The position numbers were made by a program, and so were the translations under genes. Source: Paenibacillus sp. J2TS4 (lineage in GTDB: Bacteria > Bacillota > Bacilli > Paenibacillales > NBRC-103111). Taken from it: DNA of 64,000 bases. The notes below the pieces were generated by a model. It was not told the DNA's origin. It ran no database searches and worked only from the letters and a program-made list of their open reading frames with translations. The stretch lies in contig NZ_BOSH01000007.1 of NCBI RefSeq assembly GCF_018403245.1, positions 1 through 64,000 on the forward strand, read 5' to 3'. Of the stretch, positions 42,876 through 51,135 are shown one piece after another. Positions within the stretch are counted from its first letter, which is position 1. Every line of letters starts with the position of its first letter.

Positions 42876-43211
42876 TTACTTGGCGGCATTCTTATTTGTG
42901 GACAGCCATGCGGACAGCTTGTCCAATCCATCCGAGTTCAGATTGCCCGCCAGACAGATCGGCTCCCGGTCCGGCTTGACGAAGCTCCGTTCCTTCAAAT
43001 AATACCCCTGCTCTCTGGCCAGCGTATATAACTTGCAGAAATGCTCTGCCGCCCGAACGGCCTGCTCCCTTGAAGGATAAGTCTCCAGAGCGTTTCCCAA
43101 GCCTAACGGATTTGCAGTCGACTGAATGGCCAGCTCATAAGCACCCTCATCTATTTCTTTAACCATCACTTCACTATCAAAACAAGGAATGTTATATAGT
43201 ACGGAAACCAT
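42876..43211 (-). CDS. Hypothetical protein (111 aa)
   Basis: A 111-residue soluble protein of unknown function. It has strand-rich N-terminal half (VSVLYNIPCFDSEVMVKEIDEGAYELAIQS), a helix SREQAVRAAEHFCKLYTLAREQGYYL and a helical end (LDKLSAWLSTNKNAAK). GGCGGTGG lies before the ATG. I do not recognise the family. It is a single-gene unit next to the sigB operon. Confidence 0.6.
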   Translation of the reverse strand: MVSVLYNIPCFDSEVMVKEIDEGAYELAIQSTANPLGLGNALETYPSREQAVRAAEHFCKLYTLAREQGYYLKERSFVKPDREPICLAGNLNSDGLDKLSAWLSTNKNAAK

Positions 43212-43321
43212 TACTATCCACCGCCTTTGGGTTAGAATTTATTGGGGATATCGATTATTACACGGAACCCGGGAGCTTGAATCACAGGGGCAAAGGTCCA
43301 TCATACGGCTATAGACAAACT

Positions 43322-43350
43322 AAAAACACGCCACAATCGATGACGTGTTT
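43322..43350 (-). terminator. Terminator of the rsbV-rsbW-sigB operon
   Basis: AAACACG (43324-43330) pairs with CGTGTTT (43344-43350); on the minus strand T-rich sequence follows. It lies directly after the sigB stop. Confidence 0.75.
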
Positions 43351-43354
43351 CCAG

Positions 43355-44134
43355 CTATTTATCCGATTTTTGCTGCTGCCCGTTCAAATATTTTTTCAGC
43401 TTTTCGATCGCTCTTTTTTGAATCCGCGATACGCTCATTTGGGAGATGCCCAGCATTTGGGCAATGCTTCTTTGCGACTGATCCTCGTTAAAAACAAGCA
43501 TAAGCACCTTTTTTTCCTCCTCTTTTAGATAAAGGAGCGCCTCGGTTAAGTCCATCCTCTTCTCAATCGTCCCGAAATCGTCCGTATCGCTGCCAATTAA
43601 ATCACCTATGGTAGCGCTTCCTTCATCGTTGGCCAGAGGAGTGTCCAGAGATACATAATTGTAGCATTCTCTGCCCGCTAACACTTCGATCGTTTCCTCC
43701 GTCGTCAGCTCCAGAAACTGCGCTATTTCATCGACGCTCGGAGAACGCTCCAGCTTCATCGTCAGCTCATCAATAGCCTGCTGAATAAGCAGCCCCTTTT
43801 CTTTAATCCTGCGGGGAACCTGTATGTACCATGACTTATCGCGCAAATAATTTTTCATATGCCCGATCAGGCTTTTCATCGCGTAAGCCTCGAATTGGAT
43901 CCCCAATTCACTGTCGTACTGCTTAAAAAGACGCAGCAAAGACATCTGCCCGACCTGGTACAAATCTTCATATAGGTCCGGGCGATTACGGGACATTTTA
44001 CCAGCAGCCATCTTGACAATAGGCTCGTAGTGCAGAAGTAATGTCGTGGCTATCTCATTGTCTTCCGTTTGCTGATAAAGAATTATAGTTTTGATCATAT
44101 CGTTGGGATCGCGTGTGGCTTGTTCCGAATTCAT
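43355..44134 (-). CDS. sigB: General stress sigma factor SigB
   Basis: A 259-residue sigma factor of the SigB/SigF/SigG group. Region 2 (YEDLYQVGQMSLLRLFKQYDSELGIQFEAYA, LRDKSWYIQVPRRIKE), region 3 (RSPSVDEIAQFLELTTEE) and region 4 (YLKEEEKKVLMLVFNEDQSQRSIAQMLGISQMSVSRIQKRAIEKL) are all present. The closest reading is SigB because of LRDKxWxxxVPRRIKE and its context directly behind rsbV and rsbW. The start overlaps the rsbW stop by 4 bp. Confidence 0.9.
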   Translation of the reverse strand: MNSEQATRDPNDMIKTIILYQQTEDNEIATTLLLHYEPIVKMAAGKMSRNRPDLYEDLYQVGQMSLLRLFKQYDSELGIQFEAYAMKSLIGHMKNYLRDKSWYIQVPRRIKEKGLLIQQAIDELTMKLERSPSVDEIAQFLELTTEETIEVLAGRECYNYVSLDTPLANDEGSATIGDLIGSDTDDFGTIEKRMDLTEALLYLKEEEKKVLMLVFNEDQSQRSIAQMLGISQMSVSRIQKRAIEKLKKYLNGQQQKSDK

Positions 44135-44583
44135 GCCAATTCCTCATTCCTTTGGAGAAATTTGGTCAGTATAACCTCCGTCCCGGATTCAGTATGCACC
44201 TGAACTTCGTCCATCAGTGCCTGCATCATAAAAATACCTAAGCCCCCCGCGTTAATTTCGCTCAACGATTTGTCATGCAATGATTCCGCTTGGCTTTCCT
44301 TGTGCTCGTAATCGAAGCTGGCCCCCTCGTCCTTGACGCTGATGCGAATGCCGTCCTCACGCATTTCAAACCTTATTTCCATCTGCCCCTTTTCTTCCCC
44401 CTGGTAAGCATGCAGGACAGCATTATTGCACGCTTCCGCCACAGCCACCTTCATATCTTCGATTTCCTCGTAAGAAAAACCCCATTTAGAAGCGATACCA
44501 TACAGAGTTAGGCGGACAATGTCCACAAATTCGGCATCTGCGGGAACCTTTAAAGTGACATTGTGGTTTTGTAATTCTTTCAT
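44131..44583 (-). CDS. rsbW: Anti-sigma-B factor serine kinase RsbW
   Basis: A 150-residue GHKL-fold kinase. EDMKVAVAEACNNAVLHAY is the N-box, VKDEGASFDYEHK the G1 region, and GGLGIFMMQALMDEV the G2 region. RsbW binds and inactivates SigB, and phosphorylates RsbV. The ATG at 44583 follows GGAAAGAAGAG; its first bases overlap the rsbV stop (ATGA). Both junctions (rsbV-rsbW, rsbW-sigB) are 4-bp overlaps, implying coupled, balanced synthesis. Confidence 0.92.
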   Translation of the reverse strand: MKELQNHNVTLKVPADAEFVDIVRLTLYGIASKWGFSYEEIEDMKVAVAEACNNAVLHAYQGEEKGQMEIRFEMREDGIRISVKDEGASFDYEHKESQAESLHDKSLSEINAGGLGIFMMQALMDEVQVHTESGTEVILTKFLQRNEELA

Positions 44584-44933
44584 ATGATCTCTTCTTTCCT
44601 TTCCGATGACCCCTCTAGCGGGCAAATGTATTGTGAGATCCCCGTAATGTCAAACAATCTTTTAATTTTCGGGGGAATTTCTTCCACTCCAAAAGGCGCC
44701 TTAAGCGCATCTCGGGTTTTTAAAATCGAAACGAGAATACCGATTCCGGTGCTGTCGATATATTTCAAATCCTTCAGATTTAAGGTCAAAGCTCTTTTGG
44801 TTTGATTAATGAACGGCTCCAAATCAGAACGCATCTCGGGAGCTACCGATAAATCAAGTTCACCGCTGAGATAGATGACAATTTCTTCCGCCATCACTTC
44901 CTTATAGATGTTGAACTTTTTTTCTTGGTTCAT
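44580..44933 (-). CDS. rsbV: Anti-anti-sigma factor RsbV
   Basis: A 117-residue STAS protein. The phosphorylation site is Ser61 in LKYIDSTGIGILVS. Unphosphorylated RsbV binds RsbW and frees SigB. The ATG at 44933 follows GGGAGG at 9 bp; a longer open frame extends 26 codons upstream without support. It leads the sigB operon and is preceded by a SigB-like promoter, so the operon should be autoregulated. Another STAS paralogue lies at 45886-46236. Confidence 0.92.
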   Translation of the reverse strand: MNQEKKFNIYKEVMAEEIVIYLSGELDLSVAPEMRSDLEPFINQTKRALTLNLKDLKYIDSTGIGILVSILKTRDALKAPFGVEEIPPKIKRLFDITGISQYICPLEGSSERKEEII

Positions 44934-45014
44934 ACAAAAATTCCTCCCATGTGTCCATGCTAAAAATCTGACATTAATCCAGCCTGGCGCTGCGTTATCT
45001 GTAATACTCATTAT

Positions 45015-45041
45015 ATACCCTATAAACCATTAGGTTGAAAC
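45015..45041 (-). promoter_or_regulatory. SigB-type promoter of rsbV-rsbW-sigB
   Basis: On the minus strand GTTTCA (45041-45036), a 15-bp spacer, then GGGTAT (45020-45015). The consensus is GTTTAA-N12-14-GGGTAT, so the match is good with one mismatch and a slightly long spacer. It lies about 80 bp upstream of the rsbV start. Confidence 0.7.
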
Positions 45042-45101
45042 ATAATTTTCACAAATCTCGATCGTTAGTTAATCAGGAACAGACTTGTATATTCGATTAT
45101 G

Positions 45102-45126
45102 GTTAAAAAAGTGGTTTTTGGGGTAA
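45102..45126 (+). promoter_or_regulatory. SigB-type promoter of dps
   Basis: GTTAAA (45102-45107), a 13-bp spacer, and GGGTAA (45121-45126). Both boxes differ by one base from the SigB consensus. B. subtilis dps is a known SigB target, which supports the reading. Confidence 0.65.
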
Positions 45127-45175
45127 ATAAAGAACAGTCAAGCAAGTCCAACTCTAATATTCAGGAGGTAACGAT

Positions 45176-45622
45176 ATGCCTAAAACAATGACTTCCGTAA
45201 CGACGGTATTGAATCAACAAGTGGCCAATTGGTCGGTTATGTACATGAAGCTTCACAATTATCATTGGTATATTACCGGAGGCCATTTTTTTACGCTTCA
45301 TGAAAAACTGGAGGAGCTGTATACAGAGGCTGGCCAACATTTGGATGATTTGGCAGAACGCTTGCTGTCTCTGGGCAAAGGTCCGGTCGCCACAATGAAG
45401 GAATGTCTGGAGATGTCCTCCATCCAGGAAGCTACAGGCAAGGAGTCCCCTACCGATATGATCCGCACCGTTTCTAAAGATTTTGAAACGATCATTAATG
45501 AAATGCAGGAAGGAATTAAGACGGCCGAAGAGGAAGAAGACGAGCCGACCGGAGATATGCTGATTGCTATTCAAGGCTCTTTGCAGAAGCATAAATGGAT
45601 GCTGGATGCTTTTTTGAAATAG
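45176..45622 (+). CDS. dps: Dps-family DNA-binding ferritin-like protein
   Basis: A 148-residue Dps miniferritin. The intersubunit ferroxidase ligands are visible in LHNYHWYITGGHFFTLHEKLEELYTEAGQHLDDLAERLL (His, His, Asp, Glu). It stores iron and protects DNA from oxidative damage. A GGAGG site lies about 7 bp upstream of the ATG. A SigB-like promoter is 50 bp upstream, and a strong terminator follows. Confidence 0.93.
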   Translation: MPKTMTSVTTVLNQQVANWSVMYMKLHNYHWYITGGHFFTLHEKLEELYTEAGQHLDDLAERLLSLGKGPVATMKECLEMSSIQEATGKESPTDMIRTVSKDFETIINEMQEGIKTAEEEEDEPTGDMLIAIQGSLQKHKWMLDAFLK

Positions 45623-45671
45623 ACTCTTATAAGCCGTAACAGACTGAAGCTATAAAAGACGTATGATTCAC

Positions 45672-45698
45672 ACCGCCTTTAATCAAGGCGGTTTTTTT
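45672..45698 (+). terminator. Terminator of dps
   Basis: ACCGCCTT (45672-45679) pairs perfectly with AAGGCGGT (45685-45692) and is followed by six further T. Confidence 0.92.
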
Positions 45699-45885
45699 CC
45701 ATGTTAACGCCGTTGGAAAGATCCCCCTCTTTTGCATGATGGCTCTGCGCAATTTTGTAGCTCCGGCTGCCGAAAGAAGCTGTATAGGTCATTCGAAAAC
45801 ATAGACATGGCAAAGAAGCCGATTATCCATACCATCGGAAAATCGGCACTGCATCGATAAATAACTCGATTGGCGAGAAGTCTGA

Positions 45886-46236
45886 CTAGCCCCCTCCCGG
45901 TATTGTCGCAGATTCAGGAGGCACCGGTTTAAGGAATCGGGTAAGTCCGGTCATATCGAACAGCCTTTGGATCTTGGAAGGTATGGATTCCACATAGAAG
46001 TCAGCATTCATTTCCGTGCGGCATTTCAATAGTAATACCAATTGGCCTATCCCTGAGCTGTCGATGTAAGTCAACTCATTCAAGTTGATAACCAGCGGCT
46101 TCTCTTTCCTGCTTGCTACTCTTTCCGATATAACGCGGAAGGAGGAGGATGCGGCGAGATCCAGCTCTCCAGACAAATAGAGAGTAATCCGGTGCGCAGT
46201 CTCCTTATACTGGGTGTGGAACCTTCTGGAAGACAA
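45886..46236 (-). CDS. Second STAS-domain anti-anti-sigma factor (RsbV paralogue)
   Basis: A 116-residue STAS protein with the phosphorylatable serine in LTYIDSSGIGQLVLLL and an RsbV-like end (IPSKIQRLFDMTGLTRFLKPV). It is close to RsbV in length and pattern. GAGGTG lies 6 bp before TTG at 46236, which I take as start; a GTG three codons upstream overlaps that site. It has no kinase or sigma gene of its own, so it may feed the same RsbW or another partner. Confidence 0.88.
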   Translation of the reverse strand: MSSRRFHTQYKETAHRITLYLSGELDLAASSSFRVISERVASRKEKPLVINLNELTYIDSSGIGQLVLLLKCRTEMNADFYVESIPSKIQRLFDMTGLTRFLKPVPPESATIPGGG

Positions 46237-46376
46237 TGGATTCACCTCAACGACTTATTGACCTATAGTTTAACAAAAATAGAATCAAATTTCATGGCTT
46301 TCCCCTCCGTTTCAGTCCCTTCCGGACCGGGTAATGACGAGTAAGCCGGCCTCTTAACCAGAAAGGAGCAGCAATT

Positions 46377-46544
46377 ATGGATCAACATAAAAATGTCGAT
46401 GTCGAAAGAAAAAATACGAATGTAGAAAAGAAAACCGACAACAGCTTGATCGCGGCCACTTTCATAAAATACTTGGCCTATACCGTTATTTTTTTCGGGG
46501 GATTGTATTTCCTGGTGAATTATGTCTTCCCTATGTTCCGATGA
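46377..46544 (+). CDS. Small membrane protein (55 aa)
   Basis: A 55-residue protein with a charged Asn/Lys/Glu N-terminus and one C-terminal transmembrane helix (YLAYTVIFFGGLYFLVNYVF). AAAGGAG lies 9 bp before the ATG, and a bidirectional terminator follows 22 bp after the stop. The function is unknown; such single-helix proteins in Bacillales are often stress or sporulation related, which fits the neighbourhood only loosely. Confidence 0.7.
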   Translation: MDQHKNVDVERKNTNVEKKTDNSLIAATFIKYLAYTVIFFGGLYFLVNYVFPMFR

Positions 46545-46566
46545 GACTGGTCATTCCGACTCAAAC

Positions 46567-46594
46567 AAAAAACACGGACAATTCCGTGTTTTTT
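46567..46594. terminator. Bidirectional terminator
   Basis: AAAAAACACGGA (46567-46578) and TCCGTGTTTTTT (46583-46594) form a 12-bp perfect stem with a 4-nt loop between convergent genes. Confidence 0.9.
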
Positions 46595-47513
46595 AAATTT
46601 TGCCGTTTTCCCCTTCCGGAGCTTCGTCGAAGCTTAAGTTAACCGGTCCATCCGGAAGCTCATCCGGTGATTCGATATTGGTTGTAGGCACTTTATCGTC
46701 CACTTCGTCCAACCGCAGACTGTCAACCCAGATTTTCCCCGCCCCATACAGCAATACCCCAAAAGCTATCTCCTGACTATCTTTCGGAATATCCAGTACA
46801 ATGCTGTAAGGACTCCAGGAAGTCGTTCCCGTGATCGGCCGATTGCCCATATTATCAAATCCAAGCAAGTCTCCGTCTTTCCCGTCTATTCTCATCCATA
46901 AGCCCGCCCATCCATCCACCCGTTCTGATTTGGCGAAGCCGGTGAATCTTAACCTTTTGCCGACATAATTCTTCGCTTTGAACATTTGCATCATAGTGGC
47001 GAAACCTTCCATTTGGTGGGATTCCGATACTAAATAACCCGCTGAACGGCCTTGATGGGTTACGATCCGATCCACTCCCATGCTGTAAAGATGGGGATGA
47101 CTTCCCGTCAGCATCCATCCATAAGGCTCCTGCTTGATTCCTTCCATTCGATTCTCCTTCTCCCCTCGATTTAGTAAGCTAAGAACATATTTACGGTACT
47201 TGCCGGGTGTCATGTGATATACTCTTTTGAAAGCCCGGGTAAAGGCTTCCTGAGATTCAAACTGAAATTCGAGAGCTACCTCCAAAATTCGGCGATCCGT
47301 AGAAATCAACTCGGCAGCGGCGCAGGCCAATCTTCTCTTCCGGATATATTCGGAGGGGGTTTCTCCAACATAAGCTTGAAAAAGTCTGTGAAAGTGGTAC
47401 ATCGAGAAAGAGGCCTCGCGTGATACCCTTTCCAATGACAGTTCTTCCGTCAGATTCTCTTCAATAAATCGGATGGAGCCTTTGACCATCCGGACATGCT
47501 CATTGTAGATCAT
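46593..47513 (-). CDS. AraC-family regulator with C-terminal ligand-binding domain
   Basis: A 306-residue regulator. Two helix-turn-helix units are at the N-terminus (about 10-105; LSLERVSREASFSMYHFHRLFQAYVGETPSEYIR, then ILEVALEFQFESQEAFTRAFKRVYHMTPGKYR). The C-terminal half is a beta-rich domain with GKRLRFTGFAKSERVDGWAGLWMRIDGKDGDLLGFDNM, a jelly-roll-like pattern often fused to AraC regulators of this kind. AGGAGGGG lies 9 bp before the ATG at 47513; the frame is open 51 codons further upstream. Target unknown. Confidence 0.85.
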   Translation of the reverse strand: MIYNEHVRMVKGSIRFIEENLTEELSLERVSREASFSMYHFHRLFQAYVGETPSEYIRKRRLACAAAELISTDRRILEVALEFQFESQEAFTRAFKRVYHMTPGKYRKYVLSLLNRGEKENRMEGIKQEPYGWMLTGSHPHLYSMGVDRIVTHQGRSAGYLVSESHQMEGFATMMQMFKAKNYVGKRLRFTGFAKSERVDGWAGLWMRIDGKDGDLLGFDNMGNRPITGTTSWSPYSIVLDIPKDSQEIAFGVLLYGAGKIWVDSLRLDEVDDKVPTTNIESPDELPDGPVNLSFDEAPEGENGKI

Positions 47514-47721
47514 CCACCGCTGCCCCTCCTTCCGTAAATCAATGCTTGCCGGGCACAGCTCATCTCTTATTAGTATCTGTACGTTATTGAAAGCCCCGAT
47601 ACTAGAGTACTTTGGACAGCGGCCCCTTCCAAATTGGAACTCTATCCCTAGCTTACCACGCTGCATGACTTCCTATTTGATCCATCTTGCTGTATCGTCT
47701 TTGGCAACATGGGGATGATGT

Positions 47722-48030
47722 TTGGGCCCTGTTCGGGATTTTTTAATTTTTGAAGGACTGGCCAGCGTCTTGCCGGAAGTATTATTCCCACACCCGAAGT
47801 TTCCTCCTACTCCTGTTACTTCAAAAGGTGAAAACGACTTCTGGGAAAAAACAAATTTGGATGAGGTCGGAACGGATGCCTATATTAAGTATATTGGCGT
47901 GAAAGCATACGAAATAGGGGCAAGAATTGTACGGAAGTATCTTTCAACACATAACGTCTCTATTATAGAGGCTCATAACCTCTCTAACGAAGAATTGTAC
48001 TGGAATAGCGGATATCCGTTATTGAGATAG
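47722..48030 (+). CDS. Hypothetical protein (about 102 aa), uncertain
   Basis: A possible protein whose last 75 residues look coding (PPTPVTSKGENDFWEKTNLD, later AYIKYIGVKAYEIGARIVRK, ending ELYWNSGYPLLR). The start is unclear: a TTG at 47722 has GGGG about 7 bp upstream, and an ATG in another frame nearby meets a stop after 12 codons, which could mean a frameshift. I do not recognise the family. Confidence 0.4.
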   Translation: MGPVRDFLIFEGLASVLPEVLFPHPKFPPTPVTSKGENDFWEKTNLDEVGTDAYIKYIGVKAYEIGARIVRKYLSTHNVSIIEAHNLSNEELYWNSGYPLLR

Positions 48031-48302
48031 ATGATTTTAGGTATTTATTTCTTGGCAAAAGTGTATATATTTTATCAGTTCTGCGATTCCTTTCAATTGA
48101 AGTAATAGTTGATTATTCAGATTTTCCAAAGCCAACTGAAAGGATCGTTCGATTTTGTCATAGTTTTGTGTGTCCAAACTTTAAGTGTTACAATAACATA
48201 TTTCAAATAAAACCCCCAATATATAAAGGTCGGGGAGCAGAAAACCGAAAGATTGCATGAATGTTATATGATGATTGTATAAACATTTTAGGAGGGATAA
48301 AA

Positions 48303-49181
48303 ATGGAAAAGGATATAAAACTTACGGATGAATCAGAGCTAAAAGTTGGTTTAGTTGGGAACCCCGACTCTACAACAATCATGCTTCCTGTTGCTAAAGA
48401 ATCTGTATACGGACAAGAAGCCGAAAACCTAAAGTTGTGGGGAGTAGACCCCGAATTAGGAAAACATTTTGTTGAGGGACTCATGGACAAGTTCCAGATT
48501 TTATATTTCGACTATGAAGGACACCGATTACAACATCCGAACCCAGAGAACCTCACACCTGAAAGCATAGTAAATGATCTACTAACCATTGCTAATGAAA
48601 TGAACGTTAAAAAGTTTAGCTATTATGGTTACTCTTGGTTGGCTTTAGTTGGATTACAATTAGCCATTCGGACAGACAGACTAGAAAGCTTAATCATGGG
48701 TGGTTTTCCGCCAATAGAGGGTCCATATAAAGAAATGATGGTAGTGACAAATAAAACATACCAACAAGCTTTAAGTAATCAAAATTGTTCTGTTATTGAT
48801 GAACAAGACCATATCAGTCCAGAAAAGGTTGATTGGGAGAACATACAGGTAAAAATCGATACGGATCAAACTAAACAGTTTGTTACAATGTACGAAAATT
48901 TGATGGAATTTGATGATCGGGAAATTCAACATAAATTAGATATTCCGAGATTGGCGTTTGCCGGGGAGAAAGACACTATTGTTTATGGAGAAAACTTCGG
49001 CAATGTAACCGTTGATATTATCGGTATACTTCAGAAAAACAAACAAGAATTAGAACACCTTGGATGGGATATAGAAATCTTAAAAGGAAATGATATGGAT
49101 CACACCAAAGCTATGCAGCCTGTAACGGTTCTGTCATTGATAAAGCGTTGGTTGATTAAAAGTTTGAATATAACCCGTTAA
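48303..49181 (+). CDS. Alpha/beta hydrolase, AT-rich
   Basis: A 292-residue alpha/beta-hydrolase-fold protein. The nucleophile elbow reads YYGYSWLALVG with Ser111, where the usual GxSxG second glycine is leucine. A candidate acid (AGEKDTIVYG) and histidine (MDHTKAMQ) follow in order. AGGAGGG lies 6 bp before the ATG at 48303. The gene and its flanks are clearly more AT-rich than neighbouring genes, which suggests recent acquisition. The substrate is unknown. Confidence 0.8.
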   Translation: MEKDIKLTDESELKVGLVGNPDSTTIMLPVAKESVYGQEAENLKLWGVDPELGKHFVEGLMDKFQILYFDYEGHRLQHPNPENLTPESIVNDLLTIANEMNVKKFSYYGYSWLALVGLQLAIRTDRLESLIMGGFPPIEGPYKEMMVVTNKTYQQALSNQNCSVIDEQDHISPEKVDWENIQVKIDTDQTKQFVTMYENLMEFDDREIQHKLDIPRLAFAGEKDTIVYGENFGNVTVDIIGILQKNKQELEHLGWDIEILKGNDMDHTKAMQPVTVLSLIKRWLIKSLNITR

Positions 49182-49338
49182 TATAGTAAATCGATAGCCT
49201 AATCTTACAGATATCCGGATTAAATCCGTCTCTTACTTGTTGATTCGGAAACATGATCCGGTTCGTGTGTTGATCATAGTAAAGCATAAGACCGATGTTC
49301 GGATTTGGGGATCGTCCTTGACAGAAAGTCCTTAGCCG

Positions 49339-49529
49339 ACTAGATGTAATTTCTACAGTTAGTTTTTGCTTTTTTCGCTAAATAGCCGAACTAAATGGAA
49401 AAACTGCCGTTAGAAATGGGGATTAAGATGGATTAGCTAAATTGGGTCCGAACTAGCTGTATAATTTCCAGTTAGATTGTAGAAAATCGTCTGATCTGGC
49501 TTATTTACCTACATAAAATCCATTTAGTT
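49339..49529. repeat. Palindrome array, class C, copy 2
   Basis: Units begin at 49339 (ACTAGATGTAATTTCTACAG), 49390 (ACTAAATGGAAAAACTGCCG) and 49452 (ACTAGCTGTATAATTTCCAG), intervals 51 and 62 bp; each continues into TTAG. A fourth, inverted unit (CTACATAAAATCCATTTAG) is centred about 54 bp further, and a partial fifth lies near 49552. No gene is supported in 49182-49612. Confidence 0.75.
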
Positions 49530-49612
49530 TGGCGGTAAAGGAAGTCAAGCACGGATTTTCCGCTAAATGGATGGGCAGGGCATGAATATAAATAAATCGG
49601 AGAGGTGTTTAA

Positions 49613-50527
49613 ATGAGCAACCGGATCATACCCAAGGCGCTGCAATACGGGGATTGTATTGCCATTACAGCGCCTGCAAGCTATGGAGAAATAGATACGG
49701 CCAAAGCGGTCAAACGCCTGGAGAGTCTTGGACTTAGAGTCAAGCTCGGCGAGACGCTGCACAAGCAGTATGGATATTTAGCAGGGACAGATCAGGAGAG
49801 AGCGGATGAGTTGAACTCCATGTTCGCGGATTCTTCGGTTCAAGGCATACTCTGCGCTCGCGGCGGTTATGGAACGGCACGGATGGCGGATTTGCTGGAT
49901 TATGAGCTTATAGCAGCAAATCCGAAGCCTTTCTGGGGATATAGCGATATTACTTTTCTGCATACTGCCATAGGGATGAAGTCAGGACTGGTCACGTACC
50001 ATGGCCCGATGCTTATCTGCCTTGCCAAGGAAAACCTTCACCCGCATACCTGGCAAAGCATGGAACAGCTCGTTAAATCAGTTCCTCTGAATTATACGGA
50101 GGAACTATCGCCACTGCACGTTCTCGTCGAAGGAGAAGCTTCGGGACCGATCATTGGCGGGAACCTCTCCCTTATAACAAGCAGCATAGGCACTCCGTAT
50201 GAAATGGATACGCGGGACTGCCTTCTATTACTCGAAGATGTGCAGGAAGAACCTTATCGTGTAGATCGCATGTTGAATCAGCTGAAAATGGCTGGCAAGC
50301 TGCGGGAGGCAGCAGGCTTTATCATTGGCGATTTCACGGATTGCGATTCTAACAAACACACGAACGGCTTATCCTTGCAGCAAGTGTTGGAGCATTACCT
50401 CGTCCCTATAGGCAAACCTGCCCTGTCAGGCTTCCGGATTGGCCATGGCGATGTCAATATCGCGGTTCCACTCGGTGTCCCTTCGTTGTTAAACACTGCG
50501 GAGAAGTCACTCAAGCAGTTAGTATAG
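49613..50527 (+). CDS. ldcA: Muramoyltetrapeptide (LD-) carboxypeptidase, S66 family
   Basis: A 304-residue peptidase of family S66, which removes the terminal D-amino acid from murein tetrapeptides or processes related substrates. The catalytic Ser111 is in WGYSDITFL, the glutamate in LLLLEDVQEEPYRVDRML and the histidine in FRIGHGDVN. The typical start AITAPASYGE is present. GGAGAGGTG precedes the ATG. It has no signal peptide, so it acts in the cytoplasm, in cell-wall peptide recycling. Confidence 0.92.
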   Translation: MSNRIIPKALQYGDCIAITAPASYGEIDTAKAVKRLESLGLRVKLGETLHKQYGYLAGTDQERADELNSMFADSSVQGILCARGGYGTARMADLLDYELIAANPKPFWGYSDITFLHTAIGMKSGLVTYHGPMLICLAKENLHPHTWQSMEQLVKSVPLNYTEELSPLHVLVEGEASGPIIGGNLSLITSSIGTPYEMDTRDCLLLLEDVQEEPYRVDRMLNQLKMAGKLREAAGFIIGDFTDCDSNKHTNGLSLQQVLEHYLVPIGKPALSGFRIGHGDVNIAVPLGVPSLLNTAEKSLKQLV

Positions 50528-50791
50528 CAAAAGGATCAGCGCCATTCGGGCTGTTCGTGATAGAATTCCCGATATCACATGCCAAGTACTTATTCCTTTT
50601 ACACCATTCCTAGATCATGTCTCCACTTTCTCACATACTGTCCAAAGGTCATCACAAACCTCCATAATATTGCATTTCTATTCAATTCAATACCCGTCTA
50701 TTTTTATACCATTTTTCTTCCGCCGCGCTTAATAAGTAAGAGGGCTAATAATGTTCTCTTATCACAGCGCCACGAAAAGGAGGGATTCGGT

Positions 50792-50863
50792 ATGACTTGG
50801 GATATTCTTATTCAGATCGCTAGTCTCGTAGTGAATATCTTATGTTTGTTGAAAAAAGTTTAA
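50792..50863 (+). CDS. 23-residue hydrophobic peptide, possible type I toxin
   Basis: ATG at 50792 is preceded by AAAAGGAGGG at 7 bp, an excellent ribosome binding site. The peptide is a single hydrophobic helix (WDILIQIASLVVNILCLL) with a basic end (KKV). Nothing in the sequence matches a named toxin family. Size, topology, the strong site and the hairpins immediately downstream resemble type I toxin loci such as TxpA, BsrG or Fst, so that is a hypothesis. Confidence 0.55.
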   Translation: MTWDILIQIASLVVNILCLLKKV

Positions 50864-50864
50864 T

Positions 50865-50901
50865 GAAAAAAAGAGCCGTTTACATGTTTACATGCGGCTC
50901 T
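50865..50901 (-). terminator. Strong minus-strand terminator behind the small peptide gene
   Basis: AGAGCCG (50872-50878) pairs with CGGCTCT (50895-50901); on the minus strand TTTTTTTC follows. There is no minus-strand gene ending here, so it may end an antisense RNA; on the plus strand it can fold but lacks a T-run. Confidence 0.65.
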
Positions 50902-50952
50902 CTCTCCATCGATTTACAACATATAAGTTTATTGTAAATATTCATATTTACC

Positions 50953-50981
50953 TTGAACGAATATTTGCCGGATGATAAGAT
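50953..50981 (+). promoter_or_regulatory. Candidate sigma-A promoter for a structured RNA
   Basis: TTGAAC (50953-50958), a 17-bp spacer and TAAGAT (50976-50981). A transcript would start near 50988, just before three successive hairpins. Confidence 0.5.
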
Positions 50982-50987
50982 TAGAAT

Positions 50988-51108
50988 ATAAAAGAGAGCC
51001 GAGTTGCGACCTCGACTCTCAGTAAGCAATAGCCGCTTTTAGGCGGTGGCTATCGGAAGCGTGAAATAGACCGCAAACCTTTGTCGGAGGGCGGTCTATT
51101 TCCTTTTA
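50988..51108 (+). ncRNA. Candidate structured small RNA (three hairpins)
   Basis: Three strong hairpins follow each other: GAGAGCCGAG / CTCGACTCTC (50994-51020), ATAGCCGC / GCGGTGGCTAT (51029-51053) and GAAATAGACCGC / GCGGTCTATTTC (51063-51102, perfect 12-bp stem, with a weak T-rich tail). GAGAGCCG of the first hairpin is perfectly complementary to CGGCTCTC at 50895-50902, just behind the small peptide gene. Transcription is inferred. Confidence 0.5.
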
Positions 51109-51135
51109 TGGAACTTAGTAAAACATAAACAAAAA

